Of a stretch of 59,450 nt of DNA, positions 52,998 to 59,450 are shown one piece after another. Both the position numbers and the translations under genes were made by a program. The stretch is from Methanosarcina spelaei (lineage in GTDB: Archaea > Halobacteriota > Methanosarcinia > Methanosarcinales > Methanosarcinaceae), in NCBI RefSeq assembly GCF_002287235.1, contig NZ_LMVP01000516.1, forward strand, positions 1 to 59,450. The letters are read 5' to 3'. Below the pieces are notes generated by a model. The model worked only from the letters and a program-made list of their open reading frames with translations. It had not been told where the DNA came from and made no database searches. Position 1 is the stretch's first letter. Each line of letters opens with the position of its first letter.

Positions 52998-53906
52998 ATG
53001 AAGATAACAAACTCATTAAAATCAATTTCCCGTTTTGCAACGGTACTAATGGTGTTATGTATTCTCCCTTCAGGAGCCTATGCTGCAGAAAACAGTACAA
53101 AGTTTGCTCCTGCGCAAAACATAACTGAAGATAACTTCACCGACGTTAGGGCCGATATACTTAATTCTATCAGTGAACAAATTACTGAGCTTCAAAGTTT
53201 CTATACTAATGTAAGTGAAACATCCAGTGCCTCCGAGCTTCAGGAAGTTCTGCGCAGTCAGACACGTGTGGACGGATGCGGACCGGATGGGAAGCACAGA
53301 GGATCTGATAGAATGAATCAGGGACCTTGTGGAATGCCTGGACTATTTAATCTTGATCAGGTTGAAAACGTAACTGATGACAATTATACTGAAGTCCAGA
53401 CCGACATCGTCAATTCAATCGGAAATATGACTGAAACGCTTAACAAGCAGCTGGAAAACACCACTGATGAAAACAGAACTGAGATGATCAATGAGAAGAT
53501 AACTGAGCTTGAAGATTTATCTACTAATGTAAGTGCAGCCTCCAGTGCAGCAGAATTGCAAGAAGTTGTATTAACTCATATGAAGACTCAGGCTGTTGAC
53601 TCAATTGAAAGAGAAATTGAACACATTCAAGCTAAAGTAAGCAAGAGTGAAAACAAAACCAATGATAGCAATGAGAATGTCACAGAACTCAACGACAAAA
53701 TCACGGAACTTACCACTCTAATGGATAATATCAACGCAGTTGGGTCCCTTGAAGACCTTAAAGAGATTATGTCCTCTTCACAGGGAATGCCTGGAATGGG
53801 TCCTGGAATGGGTCCCGAACAAGATCCGATGCAGCATGGAGGCAATTTCCCAATGTGTCCCGGAAGAATGCCTGAAAACAGCGTCAATAATAGCACCGAA
53901 GCTTAA
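52998..53906 (+). CDS. Exported Asn-sequon-rich repeat protein, function unknown
   Basis: About 302 aa. Signal peptide MKITNSLKSISRFATVLMVL with cleavage after AYA. The mature part has two homologous units, NITEDNFTDVRADILNSISE and NVTDDNYTEVQTDIVNSIGN, each followed by a coiled ITEL segment and LQEV. There are many N-x-S/T sites. The C-terminus is Met/Pro/Gly-rich (GMPGMGPGMGPEQDPMQHGG), which resembles metal-binding sequences. No anchor is seen. ATG 52998 has GGATGAG before it; an upstream ATG at 52869 would add 43 residues without a signal. I cannot name a family. Confidence 0.72.
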   Translation: MKITNSLKSISRFATVLMVLCILPSGAYAAENSTKFAPAQNITEDNFTDVRADILNSISEQITELQSFYTNVSETSSASELQEVLRSQTRVDGCGPDGKHRGSDRMNQGPCGMPGLFNLDQVENVTDDNYTEVQTDIVNSIGNMTETLNKQLENTTDENRTEMINEKITELEDLSTNVSAASSAAELQEVVLTHMKTQAVDSIEREIEHIQAKVSKSENKTNDSNENVTELNDKITELTTLMDNINAVGSLEDLKEIMSSSQGMPGMGPGMGPEQDPMQHGGNFPMCPGRMPENSVNNSTEA

Positions 53907-54074
53907 GTTTTGGCAGATTTAAAATTTGATTAAAGTGAGATGGGAAATTAACAAGGAAAAAAGAAGGGAAGTTGAAAAAGAATTCTATTAAAATTTATCT
54001 TTCCATCTTTTTTTCTGATATTTGGAAAAACGAACACTAAACCAATTCACCTTCAAATCAAAACGGATGCTAAA

Positions 54075-54195
54075 CCAAAATACACTTTCAAACCAAAAAA
54101 ACCAAAATGAATACTACAAAATCTACTCTAAAACCAAAACGAATACTACAAAATCTACTCTAAAACCAAAACGAATACTAACCAAAATCCACTTT
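54075..54195. repeat. 32-bp tandem repeat, two to three copies, A-rich
   Basis: AAAACCAAAACGAATACTAC then AAAATCTACTCT, repeated. The ORF of 114 codons here is driven by the repeat (poly-Lys/Thr/Asn) and I do not support it. Confidence 0.8.
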
Positions 54196-54407
54196 CAAAC
54201 CAAAATTCATCTTTCAAAAAACGGACATTTATATTGTATAGCATCTGCTGAATGTAATTACCTCCGTTACAGGTTCAGCTTAATACATGGACAATTTCTC
54301 TATATACCATTAAATTCCATGATGGTTGAATCGTTTAACAAGTGTAAATTCTCCAATGAGTTATGAATCAATTTTATCTGTATCTTTGGAAAACAGGAGA
54401 TTATTAA

Positions 54408-54545
54408 ATGTTATTGAAAAAATGTCCAAAGTGTAGCTCCAGGCTTGAAAATGATACATTCAGGGATTTTCAGTATTGCTCTGTGTGTGGGTACTGGACA
54501 AGGAAAAATACTGCAAGGCTTGAACCATTAATAATCCTGGAGTAA
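54408..54545 (+). CDS. Small zinc-ribbon protein, 45 aa
   Basis: MLLKKCPKCSSRLENDTFRD then FQYCSVCGYWTRKN: CPKC and CSVC form one zinc ribbon. AGGAG lies 8 nt before the ATG, and the frame ends at TAA 54545. It is 38 bp before a second zinc-ribbon gene, so the two look like an operon. Function unknown. Confidence 0.8.
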   Translation: MLLKKCPKCSSRLENDTFRDFQYCSVCGYWTRKNTARLEPLIILE

Positions 54546-54583
54546 CAATAACGTTTTTGAATTCTCTTTGGAGTGAAAATAAT

Positions 54584-54796
54584 ATGTTTGAGTTCTCTTT
54601 GGAGTGTACCCATTGTGGTACACTTCTCAAAAAGCAGATACTAGGCTCAAATGAGTTTTACTACTGCAGAAGGTGTGGATCTATATCCTCAGCTGCACTC
54701 ATGGGAGTGCCTGCTCAGTCTGCGAATCAACGGATTAATGTTGAGCTGACCAAAAAAAGTTGTTTTTGTAAACTTGGAGTTATAAACGACCAGTAA
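54584..54796 (+). CDS. Small zinc-ribbon protein, 70 aa
   Basis: MFEFSLECTHCGTLLKKQIL then NEFYYCRRCGSISSAALMGV, with CTHC and CRRC as a zinc ribbon, and a C-terminal Lys/Cys segment KKSCFCKLG. A GGAGTG site precedes ATG 54584; an in-frame ATG at 54557 is an alternative. Follows the 45-aa zinc ribbon directly. Function unknown; binding of nucleic acid or redox control is possible. Confidence 0.75.
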   Translation: MFEFSLECTHCGTLLKKQILGSNEFYYCRRCGSISSAALMGVPAQSANQRINVELTKKSCFCKLGVINDQ

Positions 54797-55166
54797 AGTT
54801 TCTGATCCTGAAAGATGGTTCTGACATGGTCCTTAATCTACTAATATAACTCTTAAAATCTTACTGATATAACTCTTAATATCTTACTGAGTGCGAGTCA
54901 AATTGGTTTTGGCATCAATTCAAAGAAATGATGTAATGGACACTAGAATTCTGGAGATTAAACCGAGTGGAGTCTTCTAAGATGGTTACTCAAGATCTCA
55001 AGGAAGTCGTTTTAGCATATACTAAGTATATAATATTTGAATGTGTTTTTTTTGGAAAAACATGCTAAGACAAATGTTTATTTGTTTAGGGTCACATTGT
55101 TTAACTGGGTAATTATTTTCAATCAAAATAAAACAATTAAGAAAAACTGCGAAGAGTCAGAAAAGT
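54797..55166. other. Intergenic region with a short direct repeat
   Basis: About 54837-54893 contains two copies of CTAATATAACTCTTAAAATC/CTGATATAACTCTTAATATC. No gene is supported. Confidence 0.5.
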
Positions 55167-55375
55167 AGTTAAATTCCGATTTACATTATTTAGTGGTGTT
55201 AGGTCAAAATGGGTTATACTTATGGTCCATATCTCAGTAGTCTGAGCACTGACAGTGTGGACTGCTTTATAGTTAAACTCCTGTTCACATTATTTAGTAT
55301 GGATAGGTAAGAATGAGTTAAGTTGTCTCCTCTTTCTCTGTAACTTGAGTACCGAGGTCTGGACTACTTTGACAC
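55167..55375 (+). repeat. Diverged 104-bp direct repeat, possible structured RNA
   Basis: Copy 1 (55167-55270) and copy 2 (55271-55375) share blocks AGTTAAA, ACATTATTTAGT, TAGGT, AATG.GTTA and GTGGACT/TCTGGACT.CTTT with substitutions and small gaps. A third start (TTGGTTATAAAGACT) follows. It lies some 230-430 bp before the GT2 gene. The partial conservation in non-coding DNA suggests either decay of a duplicated element or constraint on structure. Confidence 0.5.
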
Positions 55376-55600
55376 TTGGTTATAAAGACTGGCCCGTATT
55401 TCCAAGCAAATAATACAGTAGTACGCATAGTTGTGTTTTTTATAAGCATTAAACATTTAAACGGACATTTATATACATCTTAAATATATACATCTCAAAA
55501 ACCAACTATAAAATCGAAAAACTATACACCAGAAGCAGTTTATACAGCACGTACTCCGGCATATTTTCCAGAGTGCGCCGCCACATTCTAGAGGATATGC

Positions 55601-56551
55601 ATGTCTAGTAAACCCAATTTATCAATTATAATCCCAGTCCATAATGAAGAGGAAAATATACTGGAACTATACGAGAGACTATACAGTACTCTTTCACTAC
55701 CGTCCCTAATTGAAATAACATATGAAATCATTTTTATTGACGATGGGTCTACAGATGGTACCTTTGAAGAAATAAAAAAAATAAAAAATTCTAAGGTTAA
55801 GGTTGTAAGATTTCAGAGAAATTATGGAAAGGCTGCAGCTCTGTCTTGCGGATTCAAACGGTCAAAAGGAGATTTTGTCATCACCATGGATGGAGATCTG
55901 CAGGATGATCCTAACGAAATTCCCAGGTTTATAGAAGAATTAAAAAGATATGATATGGTTTCTGGCTGGAAAAACAAAAGACAGGACCCTATTTCAAAAA
56001 CATTACCTTCAAAAGTCTTTAACCGGTTAACTCGATTCATAACTGGAGTCAAAGTCCACGACTTCAATTGCGGATATAAAGCATACAATAACTATGTCGT
56101 AAAAAACATAAATTTGTATGGAGAACTTCATCGTTACATCCCGGCTCTTGTTTACTGGAAAGGTTACACTGTGGGAGAGATTGAAGTTGAACATCACCCG
56201 AGAGTACACGGAGAATCAAAGTATGGGATTGAAAGGTTATTGAAAGGATTTCTTGACCTTATTACAGTTACGTTTCTGATGATGTACAAAAAGAGGCCTC
56301 TACACGTTTTCGGAGGTATAGGGATCCTTTTTGGGTTATCCGGGGTGATTATATCCATATATTTGATAGTTTTGTGGGCTACAGGACTAAAAATAGGAGA
56401 TAGACCTCTTCTCATGCTCGGAATCTTACTTACAGTCACTGGAGCTCAGTTTATTTCCCTTGGCCTGATAGGAGAACTGATCACGAACTCGAGAAATAAC
56501 GATGATTATATCATAAAATACGATAGCTATGAACTGGAAAATGGCAGGTAA
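55601..56551 (+). CDS. GT2-family polyprenyl-phosphate glycosyltransferase (DPM1/GtrB-like)
   Basis: 316 aa. GT2 domain with NLSIIIPVHNEEENILELYE, FIDDGSTDGT, the metal-binding TMDGDLQDDP and the KAYNN region, followed by HHPRVHGESKYGIERLLKGF, then two C-terminal spans (about 230-255 and 268-290). The layout matches GtrB/DPM enzymes that attach a sugar to polyprenyl phosphate at the membrane. The start ATG 55601 has AGAGGAT before it. It neighbours other glycosylation genes. Confidence 0.92.
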   Translation: MSSKPNLSIIIPVHNEEENILELYERLYSTLSLPSLIEITYEIIFIDDGSTDGTFEEIKKIKNSKVKVVRFQRNYGKAAALSCGFKRSKGDFVITMDGDLQDDPNEIPRFIEELKRYDMVSGWKNKRQDPISKTLPSKVFNRLTRFITGVKVHDFNCGYKAYNNYVVKNINLYGELHRYIPALVYWKGYTVGEIEVEHHPRVHGESKYGIERLLKGFLDLITVTFLMMYKKRPLHVFGGIGILFGLSGVIISIYLIVLWATGLKIGDRPLLMLGILLTVTGAQFISLGLIGELITNSRNNDDYIIKYDSYELENGR

Positions 56552-57106
56552 AATTGTAGTTACTTCAGTTTTAACGTTTTACAGCTCCTTAGAAACCCTA
56601 TCCAGATCAGTTCCAAAAGGTTGAAGTTTATGAGTAAATATATGCCAAATGGGTGGCTTCTTCAATTCAAACTGATGGAGATACTATTTCACAAAGTTTT
56701 CTACATATCCTGAGAAATAACCCGTAAAAACATTAAACTTTCCACAAAATAATAGAAATCTGATTCTGGCTCTTCAGTGGAATCCCAACCATTAACTTAA
56801 TAATACCCCTGAAATTCCATACAAAAAAAGAATTAAAGAAAATAATAATTAAAGAACAGGAATTAAAAAAGAGGATTAAAAAAATTTAAAAATATTTACA
56901 AAGAAAATTTAAAAAAGAATAACTTAAAAATAGACGTTAAAAATATTTGAAGAATTATAAAAGATTCAAATAACTAAGAAGTTTGAAGAACTAAACAATA
57001 CTTAAAAAGTTAAGTGCATATATAATTAATTTGCCAAATGGCTAACCAGAGGCTGATCTCACATAAACTTAAAATAACCGAGTAAAATCATAATCGAGTT
57101 TTACCC
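56552..57106. other. A-rich intergenic region
   Basis: About 56820-56960 is A-rich with degenerate units of the type AATTAAAGAAAA. No gene or RNA is seen. Confidence 0.35.
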
Positions 57107-59335
57107 ATGAGAGGAACGATGATATCGGGTACACCGAAATGGCTAAAAAAACACTTAATTAATAGCCAAATATTGAACTTTTCCACCAAAAGTTTGAAAG
57201 AACATGCCAGTGTCTTAACACTGTATACTTTATTAACTTTTATACTCACTTATCCTGTAGTTTTCAATATACGTAATCATATTCCGGGAGACGGTGACGC
57301 ATTTCAATGGATAAGAATACTCTGGTATATGCCAGTAGCGATATTCAACCCTGGACTAACAAAATTAACACACGATTATTTAATATTTTATCCGGATGGA
57401 ATCCCAGCTTCACCCTTTCAATCGGCATTTAATCAAATTCTTTCATACATTTTATCCAGTATAATGGAAATTCACGTCATATACACTATACTATGGTTAT
57501 TCTCATTTATTTTTGGGGCATACGGTGCATATTTGCTTGTAAGGTATCTGACTAATGACAGAATCTCTTCTTTCATTGCAGGAATTGTGTTTGCTTTCTC
57601 ACCTTATCATTTTGTACACTCACTTGGCCATTTTGGGGCAACCAGTATTGAATGGATACCTTTCTGCGCTCTGTATTTGATGAAAATGTTTAAAGAAGGC
57701 GGGGTTCGAAACAGTTTTTTTGCGGGGATATTCTTTATTCTAGTAGCCATGAGCGACCTTCAATATATGGTATTTATGGGAATTTTCGTGATGCTACTAT
57801 TCACATATGAAATTTATATGTTCTTAATGAGAAGAAAAGGAGATTCTAAAGAGATAACAAGTTATAAAGAGATCTTGAAACAAACTTTCTGCAAATATAC
57901 CTTATTTGGATTTGTTTCGTTTATAGGTATAATACCTCTCACGCTGGAAAACATTCTAACAGCAACGTCCGGTGACAATTTTTTAAAATTAGGCTCCTCT
58001 GAAGCGGTTATGTATTCAGCTGATTTACTGAGCTTTTTTCTTCCTTCGGTTTTGCATCCTGTTTTTGGAAATATTACTACAAACATTTACAGCAATTTTT
58101 CAGGAAACATCAGTGAAAACACGATGTTTATCGGATACACTGTGATTTTTCTCTCTTTATTTGCAGCTCATAGATTGAAGGGAAATAAATATGTAAAGTT
58201 CTGGCTAATAGCTGCCCTGTCTTTTTCGCTAATCAGCCTTGGTCCACTTCTTCACGTAAACGGTAATACCTCATTTACAGAGTTCAATACTACTGTTCCT
58301 CTTCCGTATTTAGTTTTGTATCATGTGATCCCATTTCTGGACAACTGCCGAACAACCGGTAGATTTTTTGTAATTGCTTCTCTCTCATTCGCAGTTTTGA
58401 TGGGTTATGGGACCACAGAACTGCTAAAATCTAACAGGATTAATAAAAAGGTGTCTGCAATTGTAATAACCGGTTTTATAATCTTCGAATATCTGGCAGT
58501 TCCTGTATCTTTATCACCTGTTGATGAACCCTCATTTTACAAAGAGATTTCACAGGATAAAGGTAACTACGCGCTGCTTGAAATCCCTGCAACCAAAGAT
58601 TATTTAGCAGGTTCAACTATCATTTATTATCAGACAATACATGGAAAACCTGTTGTAGGTAACTGGGCTGCTAGATATCCGTCTACTGCGAGAGATTTTG
58701 AACTCAAGACACCTGTAGTAAGGGAATTAACCTACTTGCAGCCATTTACTGCTGACATTCTGGACCAGAATATAGATGAAGTCGGAACATCCATTTTAAA
58801 TTATTATAATATATCGTATATTATTTTGCATACAAATTATATGAATGACGAAGATATTGACTTTGTTGAGAAGCTGATACAAAAAACATTAAACACAGAA
58901 AGAAAAACATATGAAGAAGATTCTCTAATCGTGTACCATGTCAAAAAAGAACCTTTGAAGTCGTTTCTGATTTTAAAAGACGGATGGAATGAGCTGGAAA
59001 ATATAAGTGGAAAACCTACCAGATGGATATCAGACAATGCTACAATATTAATTCACTCAGATAGCGTCAGAAACGCTACATTAAATATTCAGGCGTTCAG
59101 TTTCTACAGTCCGAGAACACTGGAGGTTTACAATAACGAAGATCTTCAAGGCAGACAAGCTATAACTACAGATTTTTCCAGTATATCTATCCCAATTAGC
59201 TTAAAGAAAGGCGATAATCTCATCCTTCTGCATGTGCCAGAAGGGTCTGAAAGCCCAAGTGAAATTCCAGAGTTAAATAGTAAAGATGACAACAGGAAAC
59301 TGAGCATAGCAGTTCAAAAGATTCAATTGACCTGA
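57107..59335 (+). CDS. Polytopic membrane protein, GT-C-like glycosyltransferase
   Basis: 742 aa. About 11 hydrophobic spans fill residues 35-465, and a soluble domain of about 250 residues follows. The first extracytoplasmic loop reads NIRNHIPGDGDAFQWIRILW, with acidic residues where GT-C enzymes bind metal or act as base. The plan resembles YfhO/PMT-type membrane glycosyltransferases. The ATG at 57119 (MISGTP) with GAGAGGA upstream is an alternative start. The final codons are part of a 34-bp tandem repeat. The sugar and acceptor are unknown. Confidence 0.72.
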   Translation: MRGTMISGTPKWLKKHLINSQILNFSTKSLKEHASVLTLYTLLTFILTYPVVFNIRNHIPGDGDAFQWIRILWYMPVAIFNPGLTKLTHDYLIFYPDGIPASPFQSAFNQILSYILSSIMEIHVIYTILWLFSFIFGAYGAYLLVRYLTNDRISSFIAGIVFAFSPYHFVHSLGHFGATSIEWIPFCALYLMKMFKEGGVRNSFFAGIFFILVAMSDLQYMVFMGIFVMLLFTYEIYMFLMRRKGDSKEITSYKEILKQTFCKYTLFGFVSFIGIIPLTLENILTATSGDNFLKLGSSEAVMYSADLLSFFLPSVLHPVFGNITTNIYSNFSGNISENTMFIGYTVIFLSLFAAHRLKGNKYVKFWLIAALSFSLISLGPLLHVNGNTSFTEFNTTVPLPYLVLYHVIPFLDNCRTTGRFFVIASLSFAVLMGYGTTELLKSNRINKKVSAIVITGFIIFEYLAVPVSLSPVDEPSFYKEISQDKGNYALLEIPATKDYLAGSTIIYYQTIHGKPVVGNWAARYPSTARDFELKTPVVRELTYLQPFTADILDQNIDEVGTSILNYYNISYIILHTNYMNDEDIDFVEKLIQKTLNTERKTYEEDSLIVYHVKKEPLKSFLILKDGWNELENISGKPTRWISDNATILIHSDSVRNATLNIQAFSFYSPRTLEVYNNEDLQGRQAITTDFSSISIPISLKKGDNLILLHVPEGSESPSEIPELNSKDDNRKLSIAVQKIQLT

Positions 59336-59397
59336 GCATATAGCAGTTCAAAAGGTTCAATTGACCTGAGCATATAGCAGTTCAAAAGGTTCAATCC
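59302..59397. repeat. 34-bp tandem repeat overlapping the 742-aa gene stop
   Basis: Three units of GAGCATATAGCAGTTCAAAA then GGTTCAATTGACCT. The first, slightly shorter, encodes the last residues and the TGA; the others are non-coding. Confidence 0.9.
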
Positions 59398-59450
59398 TAG
59401 CTTCGGCAGGTTAACGCAACTAGAGGTATATATTTTCATATTCCTCTCCC

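Noticed and set aside
54022-54366. 114-codon ORF on the + strand
   Set aside because: It is generated by an A-rich tandem repeat and has Lys/Thr/Asn low complexity without a ribosome site.

Overview
The window looks like a chromosomal segment of a Methanosarcina-type methanogen, closest in content to M. barkeri. The evidence is a heterodisulfide reductase set (HdrA with a fused MvhD-like tail, HdrC, HdrB), tandem archaeal FKBPs, PKD/PGF-CTERM surface proteins, archaeal TATA boxes with strong Shine-Dalgarno sites, long AT-rich intergenic regions full of short tandem repeats, and near-absence of TAG stops (1 of about 44 genes, pheA). That stop usage is typical of a genome that decodes UAG as pyrrolysine. 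A ferredoxin / ferredoxin reductase / cytochrome P450 cluster is present; from memory, such a cluster was noted in the M. barkeri genome paper.

Layout. 0-7.4 kb: a small DUF8180-like protein with a non-AUG start, a LeuC/HacA-type dehydratase, a four-PAS histidine kinase, two GNAT acetyltransferases (one with an in-frame amber codon), a nitroreductase remnant and a PNPOx-fold protein. 7.4-14.1 kb: hdrA-hdrC-hdrB on the minus strand, then two paralogous winged-helix regulators separated by 1.3 kb of non-coding DNA. 14.5-15.0 kb: two near-identical tRNA-Ile(GAT) genes and one tRNA-Ala(GGC). 15.0-20.6 kb: a deaminase-like remnant, the GC-rich [3Fe-4S] ferredoxin / reductase / P450 operon behind an archaeal TATA box, an unknown 194-aa protein and a decayed small membrane protein. 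20.7-25.0 kb: three tandem FKBPs, an anchored OB-fold protein, a sugar-1-phosphate nucleotidyltransferase split by TGA, and a polyprenol-kinase-like membrane protein.

25.2-32.6 kb: a five-gene minus-strand cluster (DUF7502-like membrane protein, MoxR ATPase, DUF58, two membrane VWA proteins), a complete MoxR/VWA module. 33.0-43.4 kb: prephenate dehydratase, a multi-spanning membrane protein, a DUF4139 protein, a PKD/PGF-pre-PGF surface protein, a nucleotidyltransferase, an M20 amidohydrolase and a GNAT. 43.6-49.7 kb: a GH15-type glucoamylase with an anomalous 5' end, a PKD/PGF-CTERM protein, a small zinc-finger protein and a WrbA-type flavoprotein. 50-59.4 kb: a surface-glycan neighbourhood (GT2, GT4, exported Asn-sequon-rich protein, two tiny zinc ribbons, a second GT2, a 742-aa GT-C-like membrane protein).

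The genes fall into energy metabolism (Hdr), envelope and glycan building (glycosyltransferases, polyprenol kinase, PGF-CTERM proteins) and stress or redox proteins (P450 system, WrbA, FKBPs). Several genes carry disabling or unusual features: amber in a GNAT, TGA in the nucleotidyltransferase, apparent ATT starts in the DUF8180-like gene and the GH15 gene, and decayed fragments. These make recoding, pseudogenisation and assembly error the main questions to test. I see no CRISPR array, intact insertion sequence, rRNA or prophage.
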